Source: Chara braunii (lineage: Eukaryota > Streptophyta > Charophyceae > Charales > Characeae). From it: DNA of 22,338 nt. Of this stretch, positions 1 to 10,237 are shown piece after piece. The DNA lies in contig BFEA01000355.1 of the NCBI GenBank assembly GCA_003427395.1, positions 416,696-439,033 on the forward strand, in the 5' to 3' direction. The notes below the pieces were generated by a model. That model had not been told where the DNA came from. It saw only the letters and a program-made list of their open reading frames with translations, and did not search any database. The translations under genes and the position numbers were made by a program. Position 1 is the stretch's first letter; each line of letters opens with the position of its first letter.

Positions 1-3000
1 CTAACCGCCAGGGTATTCTTGGCACCCCGAAATTAATTTGACCCCCCTTAAGTTAGAATCCGACCCCTTTTATAATTTTTGGACACTTATAGCAGTGGGT
101 CCTAACCACCAAAATATTCTTCGCACCCCGAAATTAATTTTACCCCCCTTAAGTGAGAATCCAACCCTGTTCATAATGTTTGGACCCCTATAGCGGTGGG
201 TCCTAACTGCCAAGGTATTCTTGGCACCCCGAAATCAATTTGATCCCCATTAAGTGAGAATCCGACCCCCTTTATAATTTTTGGACCCCTATAGCGGTGG
301 GTCCTAACCGACAGGGTATTCTTGGCACCCCGAAATTAATTTGACCCCCCTTAAGTGAGAATCCGACCCCCTTTATAATTTTGGACCTCTATAGCGGTGG
401 GTCCTAACCCTCAGGTCATTCTTCGCATCCCGAAATTAATTTAACGCTCCTTAAGTGAGAAACTGGTCCCCTTTATAATTTTTGGACCCCTATAGCGGTG
501 GGTCCTAACTGCCAGGGCATTCTTGGCACCCCGAAATTAATTTGACCCCCCTTAAGTAAGAATCCGACACCCTTTATAATTTTTGGACCCCTATAGTGGT
601 GGGTCCTAACCGCCAGGGCATTCTTGGCACCCTGAAATTAATTTGCCCCCCCTTAAGTGAGAATCCGACCCCCTTTATAATTTTTGGACCCCTATAGCGG
701 TGGGTCCTAACCGCCAGGGCATTCTTGGCACCCCGAAATAAATTTGACCCCTCTTAAGTGAGAATCCGCCCCCCTTCATATTTTTGGACCCCTATAGCGG
801 TGGGTTGCTAACCGCCAGGGTATTCTTGGCACCCCGAAATTAATTTGACCCCCCTTATGTTGAAATCCGACCCCCTTTATAGTTTTTGTACCCCTTTATC
901 GGTGGGTCCTAAACCCCAGTCTATTTTTCGCACCCCGAAATTAATCAAACCCCCCTTAAGTAAGAAACCGACCCCCTTTATGATTTTTGGAGCCCTATAG
1001 CGGTGGGTCGTAACCGCCAGGGTATTCTGTGCACCCCGAAATGAATTTAACCCTTCTTAAGTGAGAATCCAACCCCCTTTATAATTTTTGGACCCCTATA
1101 TCGGTGGGTCCTAACCGCCTGGGCATTCTTTGCACCCCGAAATGAATTTGACCCCTCTTAAGTTGAAACCCCCTTTATAATTTTTGGACCCCTATAGCAG
1201 TGGGTCCTAAACCCCAGGCTATTCTTCGCACCCCGAAATTAATTTTACCCCCCTTAAGTGAGAATCCGACACCCTTGAAAATTTTTGGACCCCTATAGCG
1301 GTGGGATCCAACCCCCAGGCTATTCTTCGCACCCCGAAATTAATTTGACTCCCTTTAAGTGAGAATTCGACCCCCTTAATAATTTTTGGACCCCTATAGC
1401 GGTAGGTCCTAACCGCCAGGGCATTCTTGGCACCCCGAAATTAATTTGACCCCCCTTAAGTGAGAATCCGACCCCCTTTATAATTTTTGGACCCCGATAG
1501 CGGTGGGTCCTAACCCCCAGGTCATTCTTCGCACCTCGAAATTAATTTAACCCTCTTTAAGTGAAAATCCGACCCCTTATGTATTTTTTGGACCCCTGTA
1601 GCAGTGGGTCTTTACCCCACCGTCATTCTTCGCACCCTGAAATTAATTTCACCTCCCTTAAGTGAGAATCCGACCCCTTTTATAATTTTTAAAACCCTTT
1701 AGCAGTGGGTCCTGATCGTTAGGGCATTCTTGGCCCCCCGAAATTACTTTGACGCCCCTTAAGTGAGAATCCGACCCCCTTTATAGTTTTTGGACCACTA
1801 TAGTGGTGGGTCCTAACCGCCAGGTCATTCTTCGCACCTCGAAATTAATTTGATCCCCCTTAAGTAAGAATCCGACCCCCTTAATAATTTCTGGACCCCT
1901 TTAGCGATGGGTCCTAACCGCTAGGGCATTCTTGGCACCCCGAAATTAATTTGACCCTCCTTAAGTGAGAATCTGACCCCCTTTATAATTTTTGGACCCC
2001 TATAACGGAGGGTCCTCACCCCCAGGCTATTCCTCACACCCCGAAATTAATTTAATCCCGCTTAAGTGAGAATCCGACCCCCTTTATAATTTTTGGATCC
2101 CTCTAGCGGTGCGTCCTAACCGCCAGGGCACTCCTGACACCCCTAAATTAATTTAACCCCCCTTAAGTGAGAATCCGACCCCCTTTTTAATTTTTGGACC
2201 CCTGTGGAAGTGGGTCTCAACCCCACCGTTATTCTTTTTGCACCCCGAAATTAATTTACCCCCCCTTTAAGCGAGAATCCGACCTTCTTCATAATATTGG
2301 ACCCCTTCAGCTGTGTGTCCTAGTTATTAGGGCATTCTTGGCACCCCGAAATTGCTTTGACCCCCCTTAAGTGAGAATCCGACCCCCTTTTTAATTTTTG
2401 GACCACTTCAGCTGTGGGTCCTAACCCCTAGGTCATTCTTCGCACCCCGAAATTAATGGAAAACCCCCAAAGTGAGAATCCGACCCCCTTTATAATTTTG
2501 GACCCCTCTAGCGGTGGGTCCTAACCCCCAGGTCATTCTGTGCACCCCGAAATTAATTTAACCCCCCTTAAGAGAGAATCCGAGCCCCTTTCTAATTTTT
2601 GGACCCCTTTAGCAAAGAGGCCTAACCGCCAGGGCATTCTTGGCACCCCGAAATTAATTTAACCCCCCCAAAGTGAGAATTCGACCCCTTTTATAATTTT
2701 TGGACCCCTTTAGCAGTGTGTCCTAACTGCCAGGGCATTCTTGGCACCCCGAAATTAATTTGACCCCCTTAAGTGAGAATCCGACCCCCTGTCTAATTTT
2801 TGGACCCCTTTAGCGGTGGGTCGTAATCGCCAGGACATTCTTGGCACCCTGAAATTAATTTGACCCCCTTTATAATTTTTGCAAAACCAGTACGAGCTTT
2901 GAAATTTGCGAACATGTCGGTCGTCCCGCTATAAAACTCTTCAGTTTCCTTGACTTTGCACTAACTCAACCCATAGTCTTGTAGCAGAGAAACTAAAATA

Positions 3001-3515
3001 AGTGAAAATTTTGTTTTCCCCCCTGATACTTTACACCCCCCTTAAGTGAGAATCCGACCTCCTTTTTAATTTTTGGACCCATTTAGCAGTGGGTCATAAC
3101 CGGCAGGGTATTCCTGGCACCCCGAATTTAATTTAAACTCCTAAAAGTGAGAATCTAACCCCCTTTATAATTTTTGGACCTCTTTAGCGATGGGTCCTAA
3201 CCCCACCGTCATTCTTCGCACCCCGAAATTAATTAGACCCCCCTTAAGTGAGAATCCGACCCCCTTTGTAATTTTTGGACACCTTTAGCGGTGGGTCCTA
3301 ACCGCCAGCGCATTCTTGGCACTCCGAAATTAATTTAACCCTCCCAAAGTGAGAATCCGACCCGCTTTGTAATATTTGGACCCCTTTAGCGGTGGGTCCT
3401 AACCCCCAGGTCCTTCTTCGCACCCCGAAATTAATTTAACCACCCACAAGTGAGAATCTTACCCCTTTTTAATTTTTGGACCCCTTTAGCGGTGGGTCCT
3501 AACCGCCAGGTCAGT
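1..3515. repeat. 101-bp satellite array, about 33 copies
   Basis: Head-to-tail tandem repeat with a unit of about 101 bp; the anchor 'GGTCCTAAC' recurs near 100, 201, 302, 402, 503 and 604 and onward. Roughly 28 copies precede the interruption at 2881-3030 and 4-5 follow it. Each unit is itself about five blocks of 17-22 nt, most starting with ACCCC, giving strong strand asymmetry (C runs on +). Copies differ by scattered substitutions and 1-3 nt indels, so the array is old or not strongly homogenised. There is no coding potential. The left edge lies outside the window. Heterochromatic satellite and an internal repeat of a large element are both possible. Confidence 0.95.
2881..3030 (+). repeat. 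~150-bp segment interrupting the satellite
   Basis: At TTTATAATTTTT the satellite stops and a non-satellite segment begins (GCAAAACCAGTACGAGC). It ends near CCTGATACTTTAC, after which the satellite resumes. The same segment, slightly longer, lies at 3617-3776 just outside the array's right edge. It includes a motif of about 55 bp (AAAATAAGTGAAAATTTTG plus a C-rich tail) that recurs at 3730, 3925 and 4047. Confidence 0.85.
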
Positions 3516-4554
3516 GGAGCACAAGCCGAAGAAAGGCAGGACGACAGAACTTGCCCGTTCTTCGCGCCCCCGCCTACACTGGGCTTTTTGGCGTGAAAGA
3601 GAGCGGACGTTGTTCTGCAAAACCAGTACGAGCTTTGAAATTTGCGAACATTTCGGTTTTCCCGCTACAAAAATCTTCAGTTTCCTTTGCTTTGTCGCGC
3701 ACTTTCACTAACTCAACCCACATTCGTGTAGCGAGGAAACTAAAATAAGTAAAAATTTTATCTTCCCCCCTGATTCTTTCGTGAACAGCTCCGTCTTGTA
3801 GTGAAAGTGCGCGACGGAGCCAAGGAAGCTGAAGAGTTCTGTAGCGGGAAGTTCAAAATATTCGCAAAATTCAAAGAACGTTCCGGTTTAGCTAGAAAAG
3901 CTCTGCCCCAAGTCGTTGAGTTTTGTAGCGGGAAAATCAAAATAAGTAAAAATGTTGTCTTCCCCCTGATTCTTTCGTGACAGTCCCGCCGCAGAGGAAA
4001 CGGGCGAGCAAACCTGAGAGGAGACACTGACTCAGACCGTTGTGTTTTGCAGCGGGAAAACCAAAATAAATGAAAATTTTGTCTTTCCTAGGTAAGCCAC
4101 AGTATTCGCAGAAAGAGACTGCTTGCAAGCTGAAACCTGGCGCGGGCGGGATGACGGGAGAGCTTTGCTGTTTACAAAATGTAAGAAGGGCGGGGAAGGG
4201 ACTCCTGACAGGCGAAAATTTGGCGCAACAGAAGGCGGGATGACGAAAAGACGTTGCAGTTATAAAATTTGGGAAAGACGGCAAAATTTGAAAATATTTT
4301 GGACTTTCCGCTACTTTCCGTCACTCGGAGGTCGCTGCGACTTCCGACTCAACAGTGGTTCCAGAGGTGCTCTCACTTGGTTTTTGCGGAGCTTTGTCGT
4401 TTGCTTTTGCGACGTTTACGCCGGTGAGGTAAGAGACTTCTCTATTGCGGCAACAGGAAGCCGAGAGGATTGTTGCGCATGTGCTTAGAGTGACGAGACC
4501 GCTTCCATCGCTTCCGTTCGCGTACTCATCTTTACGACCTTCCGCTTTCGCAAG
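3516..4554 (+). other. Repeat-bearing 5' flank of the DUF7869-like gene
   Basis: No protein gene is supported here. The stretch holds the inverted repeat at 3613-3899 and copies of the ~55-bp AAAATAAGTAAAAATTTT / CCCCTGATTCTTTCGTGA motif near 3730, 3925 and 4047 (the last without the tail). It also has two copies of GGCGGGATGACG followed by a GTTnnnAAAAT-like stretch, near 4147 and 4236. A GGTGAGGTAAGAG string near 4422-4436 could be a 5'-UTR splice donor, but no acceptor is proven. A promoter for the downstream gene must lie here if it was transcribed, but I see no clear TATA box or initiator. Confidence 0.5.
3613..3899. repeat. Imperfect inverted repeat, ~100-bp arms
   Basis: Arm 1 (about 3613-3710) and the reverse complement of arm 2 (about 3800-3899) match over roughly 100 bp. 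They share CGCGCACTTTCACT, a CCCGCTACA core and TTTGAAATTTGCGAA versus TTTGAATTTTGCGAA. The spacer is about 90 bp. Arm 1 is the same family as the segment inside the satellite at 2881. The DNA could fold into a cruciform. It may be a foldback element or the subterminal repeat of a DNA transposon; the sequence alone does not decide. Confidence 0.8.
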
Positions 4555-5659
4555 ATGGACATTCCTTGCAGCAGCTTACATGATCCTGCAGACGGCCCTG
4601 ACGCGGGTTGTGGTCAAGGAGTGTAAGGACCAAGTGAAGTAGTGCCTTTCGTTCTCATCGATGTCGAACCCGAACTCTATTTGCCGCCAGATCTTCTTGC
4701 TTCTGAACGTAGGCGAAAACGTCGTAAGGGAAGTAGCAGTGTCCATGACATCCGTCGTGTAGCATCTTTTGCCCCTGACAGGCGTCAACGTCACAACCGG
4801 TCTTCGGAATGGATAGCAAAAGGCGCTAGCGACACATTTGGCAAGAGTTCGTCTACACACGGGTTTGGGAAAGCGGAGGAGATGTTATCTCAGGAAGTTA
4901 GAAGAGGTATCTTCAGCGCAACACCGGCCGAGGAGAAGCCTCCTTACAACTTAGGCAAAAGAAAGAAGAGCACACGCGTGTACAACAAGAAGGCAAAGCT
5001 GAACACGAGCTTGGGAAACATCGAAGAGGTAGTCAAACAAAAGTGTTGCAACAGCCAGTGCGTAAAGAAGTTCTCCATCCACGACATATTCAAGGTGCGT
5101 GAAATATTTTGGTCATTGAAGCAGCAAGAACAAGTGAACTTCCTCCTTGAGCAGACGAGGGAAGCTTCGTACTTCTCAGACACTGACGAACTTTTAAAAT
5201 TAAGAGTGACGTTCAGGAAGATGAAAGTTTGTACTCGAGCCTGGGGTATGTTATACGGATGTTCAACGTGGCGCACGGCTGCTGTTCGACACACGTTCTT
5301 GGATGGCGTCCGAACTTACGAGCACAAGAATAAAGGTTCTTCCAAACACTCGGTGAGTACAGGGAAAGCGCTGGCTTGATTGCAGAATTATTTCCGCTTA
5401 AACACGGAAAGCATGCCGAACAGCGATCAATTTCATCTCTCAGACACTCTGTTGCGCAAGGACGTTTACGAGCTCTTCTTAAGAGAATGTGGTTCCCAAT
5501 TTTCTCTGACAAAAATTCCTTCTATTAAACATTTCCTAAACATTTGGACACAACACTGTTTAAAAGTTGTGATTCCCTCGTTGAATAGATTTTCAGTCTG
5601 CGCTCAATGTCTGTCGTTCAAGGCAGGCCATGCGAATGCAGACAATCGCATTGAGAGAG

Positions 5660-7053
5660 GTAAGCCACTACAAATCTGGCACAAGCTGGTACGAGAGTGG
5701 TGTGTATAGTGCGTGTTCTTCAGATCTTCTCTGTAACCGTGATGATGTTATTCTTAAGAGGCTTCAGTTCACATGTTTATAAAGTCGATGCATCGTCCTA
5801 ACAATTGGTCATTGCTGGAGTTGGAAAAAAATCCGAAAGGCTGAGTTGGATTTCTTTTCGTAGTTCTAAAAACCCTTTGAGTTGTACCTTGCTTTGAAGT
5901 TTTACAAAATCAGTCCTGAACTGGAATTGAGTCGCTGCAACAGGCTTACTTAAGGAAAAGACATTTGCACGGCCTGGTCCAAGTATTGTTATAATTCTCT
6001 AAACTCTTCAGTTCGAACTCGTTCTAGACTCCAACAAATTCGTTTAGTTGGAACGTTGCAACAAGCTAAGTTAAAGGAAAAAATATATGGTCGGCTCAGT
6101 CGTAAGACTTTTGTAGTTCTTTAATTCGTTTCACGGAGTTTCATCAGGTTTGAATAGAAACAAAAGCATCTGGAGGGATGAGTCGAAATGCTTTTATAGT
6201 TTTATAAATTCGTTTCACGGCGTTTCAGCTTTTATTATGGTACAAGCTCTTACGAGAGTGGTGTGTATAGTAATATAAACCTTTTACGAGATGAAAATTT
6301 TCTTTGTCTGTGTTGCTCCGATCTTCTCTGCAACCGTGATGCTGTTATTCTAAAGAGGCTTCTGTTCACCTGTTTACAAAGTCGGTGCGTCATTCTGACA
6401 ATTGGTCATTGCTGGAGTCGGAAAAGAGTCTGAACGGCTAGGTTGAATTTCTTTTTGTAGTTCTACAAATCCTCTGAGTTGTTTCTTGCTGGAATTGAGT
6501 CGTTGCAACAATCTTATTTAAGGAAAAGACATTTGCACGGCCGGGTCTAAGTACCGTTACAGTTCTAAAAACACGTTTTAAAGAGTTCGAACATGTTTTA
6601 GACTCCAACAAATTGATTTAGTTGGAACGTTGTAACATAATTAAGTTAAAGGAAAAAACGTCTTGACGGCTCAAGCGTAATACTTTTGTAGTTTTTTTAA
6701 TTCGTTTCCCAGAGTTTCATCAGGTTTGAGTAAAAGCAAAAACATATGGACGACTGAGTCGAAATGTCTTTTTAGTTCTAAAAATTTGTTTCTTGCCGTT
6801 TCAGCTTTTGCTTGTCAGTTCTACAAATTTGTTCTTCAACATTTGCCACAGAGTTGGCGGTATGTTGGACTTGTGTCGTTGCAACAGGCTTGATTTAAAT
6901 AATGTTATTTGAATGAGGCTCTTGCTGATTTATAGCCCTATAAAGTTATCCCCGACCGACACGTGCTAGGTTGTTAACTGGAAGCAGTAATTCAGGCATT
7001 CTTCAGTCTTACACGTATTTGCTGACCTTCTTCTTTGCACTACTTGTAAACAG
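5660..7053 (+). other. Spliceosomal intron of the DUF7869-like gene
   Basis: The donor is GAGAG|GTAAGCC and the acceptor is TGTAAACAG|GGACATACG. One base of a split codon remains before the donor and two follow the acceptor, so the frame continues exactly from ...DNRIER into TYERALTKHR. The intron is 1394 bp. Except at its two ends it is made of two diverged tandem copies of a ~561-570-bp unit. Confidence 0.85.
5681..6811. repeat. Tandem duplication inside the intron
   Basis: Copy 1 is about 5681-6241 and copy 2 about 6242-6811. Each begins ACAAGCTnnTACGAGAGTGG, and many blocks match (ATTGGTCATTGCTGGAG, GACATTTGCACGGCC, TTTAGTTGGAACGTTG). Differences are scattered substitutions plus indels, including a 40-50 bp segment after TGTGTATAGT present only in copy 2. 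A shorter motif around GTTGCAACA(G)GCTT recurs within each copy and again near 6876. Confidence 0.9.
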
Positions 7054-8208
7054 GGACATACGAGAGAGCATTGACGAAGCACCGGATAATGCAGGAAGTG
7101 GAAAGGTCCAAGCTCTACAAACACCGTCACAAGGCTTCTAACAAATCCGGGGAGTATGTGTGTGTAATTATTGACGGAATGGACCAGAGCAAGACTCTTT
7201 TACCGCACTTCCATAGATTGCCAAAGGATTTCAAAGTCAAAGAAGAAAGTTTTGTCAAGGTGCACGTCATCGGTGCAAAGGTGCTACGCCTCGCAACACA
7301 AGCATCTGCGACACTCTTTTTCGACAACTTCAAGTCAAATTCGAACTACATGCTTACTGTGCTTCATCGAAGAATTTGCGAACTTTCGACACCTTTCCCA
7401 CGAGTTATCTATCTTAATCTGGAACAACACAACGAAAGAAAACAAGAACAAATACGTGCTTTCGTATTTGTTCTACTATGTCAAAATGAACATTTTCACA
7501 AAAGTGAAGTTGAGCTTTCTTCTCGTAGGACATACTCACGAGGATATCGATAAGATGTTTAGTTGTTTCTCTCGTAGACTCAATTTGCAGAGTGCTTTTG
7601 ATCTTCCTCAACTTGAACACGTGATTCGTGAATCGTACACAGGCAAAGAAGAAGGGGATGGTACGGAGCTGGAAGGAGACGGTGAACAATGTGTAAAACA
7701 CACTCTGTTTATTAATGCATTGAACGCTAATCTCGCTGCATTCTCAAGATATATTCAACCTGATAACGTTGTTTGGTGGAAACATTTCATCAATTGTCAG
7801 AAAAATATGGATTTGAATGACAGGAGCCCGAAGCGTGAGGTTCCTTTCTTCTGGCCGACAGTGCTATCAAAACGACCTTGCGAGGACTTCGCGAAGCCTT
7901 TGGATGAAGATGAAATTTCTCGGAATTTGGCTCACCTCTTTCCACCAAAAAGACCAGTGTATGTTGGTGCGCGGAAGACTAAACAGTACAGAATGGAAAG
8001 AGAGGGACGTTACGAGGACTTGGAGATCGGGAAGTTCATTGCACTCCGAGCCTTCCCAGGTAAGGAGGAACGAGACAAACCTTACCACGTAGGCAAGGTT
8101 GTTGAGTTACTTCCAGAACAGCGTTTCAAGGTTACTTGGTATGCGCAGATGGAAAAAGGAGAAGGGTACTTATCGTTCTACAAGCGGACTGCGAGAGAAA
8201 AGTCTTGA

Positions 8209-8474
8209 CGTGAGGTCGCTGAATACATTTTTCATTGGAGTTGTGGCGTTCTGTGTTAGAACTTCACTCTGAAGGCAGACAACACTCTGTCCGTTGCCAC
8301 AAGGAAAAAAATCTATGAAATGTTGAACACTTCGATTTTCGTCGACGTTAGAGACGACGAAGAAAATGTGGCGAAGTGAGGTTGGTGGGCTTGTAAAGGT
8401 GTAGCTCGAAGGCCTTCGACATGTCCTCCTGTAGAGCTCGTTCTCTCTAAAGGGCATAGGCCGTAGCACTGTAC
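8209..8474 (+). other. 3' flank of the DUF7869-like gene
   Basis: This runs from the stop codon TGA (8206-8208) to the start of the tandem array. I see no ORF of note, no obvious AATAAA and no RNA gene. It is probably 3' UTR plus spacer. Confidence 0.4.
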
Positions 8475-9350
8475 AGGAAAAATTGTTTCTCCTTCGTCTT
8501 GTTGGCTCTTGTATTTTAAGTAGTTTAAAATTCTGAACTTATAGGACTATAATTGAAATTGGGAATTTGTTTTCTCTTGTGTCTTGTGGGGTTAAGGACT
8601 ACAAGTCTATTCGGAAAAGTTGTTTCTGCTACGTCTTGTCCGATCTTGTATGTTAAGTAGTTTAGAGTATGAGTTTTAAAGGTAGTCCTTGTTCCAAATT
8701 TATAGGACTATAGTAGAATTACGAAATTTGTTTTCTCTTTTGTCTTGTGGAGTCTCAAATGTGAAAGATCTTTCTGGACGTTTAAGCTCAACCAAATTTC
8801 GGTCTCTGTATTGTAAGCAGCTCACGGTACAGTTTTTCCAGGGTAGTCCCGCTGTTGAACTTATAAGACTATAATTGGAATTGGAGATTTGTTTTCTCGT
8901 AAGTCATATTTTAGTCTCTGTATTGTAGGCAGTTCAGGGTACGGTTTTTTCAGGGTAGTCCCGCTGTTGAACTTATAAGACTATAATTGGAATTGGAGAT
9001 TTGTTTTATCGTAGGTCTTGTGGAGTCTCGCATTTTCAGAGTGGTTGGGGTAAGGTTATTTCTTCACGCTCTCGAATGTCTCGGAAAAACGCTACACAAA
9101 ATCTCATTTTGTCGGGTTATGTCAAGCTACGCGTTATAGGACTATAAACTTGAAGGTTGATGTGTGTAGTTCTCCGACTGTTCTTGGCAGTGTTCGGAGA
9201 TGTTCTTCCCAAGTGTTTTCTTTCTTCTGCATTTGGAGAGCCTGTGACAGTCTTTTTTGGAAGCATGTATTTTTAAAATTTTCTTTTTTAACGACTTTTA
9301 TTTATAAGACTATAAATGAATCAGGGAAAAGTCTGCGGTTGCTTGGAACT
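8475..9350 (+). repeat. ~160-bp tandem array, about 5-6 diverged copies
   Basis: The anchor CTTATAGGACTATAA (variants TTATAAGACTATAA) occurs near 8540, 8700, 8862, 8974, 9136 and 9301. Spacing is about 160 bp except one short unit of 112 bp. Between anchors the shared blocks are TTTGTTTTCTC, CGTCTTGTCnGATCTTGTAT, GTCTCTGTATTGTA and CAGGGTAGTCCCGCTGTTG. The units near 8862 and 8974 are almost identical at their starts; the last two are strongly diverged. No coding function is supported. The array starts about 270 bp after the DUF7869-like gene's stop. Confidence 0.85.
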
Positions 9351-10237
9351 CGGTGTAGTTTTGCATTACTTGAAATTTCGTCGGGCGTTGGGAGTGTTTT
9401 CTATTGAACTTTTCCCCTCCGAACTTGCCCCGCTAAAATAAACGTATGCGGACTGATTTCTTGCTCAAGGTAACATTCTCCTTACGAAAGCTACGGATTT
9501 TCATTGTTTTCGGTATCCCTTGTTGTAGAGTAGCTGAATAAACCGCTCGCTTTAACGACAAAAGAAGGGCAAAATTATGTTGCAAGACATCCTATAAGGA
9601 ATTGTTAGGTTTTCTCCGATTGTGAGGTTTTCACGAATCCCCTGTTTCAGGTTGTTAGTTGTGACATTGCTGTTTTTGTAACATTTTCGATCCTAGGTTG
9701 CATCGCATGGACTTAGCATGGCGCTTGCTCCGCATCCTAGACTACTCGGGTTTTCTTTTCTTTGCTAAAGTTCCGCTTATTGGCGGAAACGTGCTTGTAT
9801 CTAGGCGATCCATCACAGACCGAGGATCGTGTAGCAGACCTTTGGTTGGCCTGTGAGACCAGCCCCTTGGCCTGTTCTCACAGGCCAGTGTTGTATTCAG
9901 GGTAGTCCAGTCTAGGCCGGTACCTCTATCGGTACCAACCAGTCTAATCCAGTCCCGTCAGTCCGCTGGCGTATATCCAGTTGTTGTTTGTTTTCCATTT
10001 CATTCTACATCCACACACTTTGGAGTACGTGCATTGGAGTCTAGCGTGGGAGCTGCATTGTGCCATCTCGCTCCCCCCTTCGTCCTCCATCTCCATCTCT
10101 AACCCTAACGGAGCACCACACCTGGTGGGTCCGCCATAGAGTTAAGGCTTCTGGAGGCTAAATCCAGTTTTGTTGTATTGATTTAAGGGTTTTGAAGGCT
10201 AAATCGAGTTTTGTTATATTGAGTAAAGTTTAAAACT
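9351..10237. other. Gene-free stretch before the Gag-like ORF
   Basis: No coding region is supported. Visible items are the perfect hairpin at 9848-9886, two GGTACC sites about 12 bp apart near 9930, and a ~42-bp direct repeat near 10150 and 10190 (GGCTAAATCcAGTTTTGTT, then TATTGA). AATAAA strings occur near 9437 and 9536. TGGTGGGTCCGCC at about 10121 could be a tRNA primer-binding site preceding the Gag-like ORF, with LTR-like DNA to its left. No second LTR is visible, so this stays a guess. Confidence 0.35.
9848..9886. repeat. Perfect 11-bp inverted repeat, 17-nt loop
   Basis: GGCCTGTGAGA (9848-9858) is the exact reverse complement of TCTCACAGGCC (9876-9886). The loop repeats part of the arm (TTGGCCTGT), so the motif GGCCTGT occurs twice directly and once inverted in 40 bp. 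Confidence 0.85.

Larger units (their letters stand above)
4555..8208 (+). pseudogene. DUF7869-like gene, two exons, disrupted
   Basis: Function is unproven. The motif order resembles the family I know as DUF7869 (recalled, not searched), whose core looks RNase H-like and transposase-like. The ATG at 4555 (AAGATGG context) shares frame with exon 1 (4555-5659). Exon 2 (7054-8208) joins in phase across a GT-AG intron. Exon 1 encodes a basic stretch (ERRRKRRKG), a CCNSQC cysteine cluster and an MPNSDQFHL / HFLNIW / FSVCAQC region. Exon 2 has IIDGMDQ (Asp 7173), an NTTKENKNKYV segment and GHTHEDID (Glu 7540), then a C-terminal segment with HVGKVVEL and VTWY that could be a small barrel or chromo-like domain. 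Lesions are TAA at 4624, TGA at 5377 and a one-base insertion at 7423-7424 at the expected second Asp. Undamaged, it would encode about 750 residues. Satellite lies upstream and a tandem array downstream. Confidence 0.8.

Noticed and set aside
3514-4488. Short ORFs on both strands upstream of the DUF7869-like gene
   Set aside because: They lie over repeat copies and an inverted repeat; no motif, and frames conflict.
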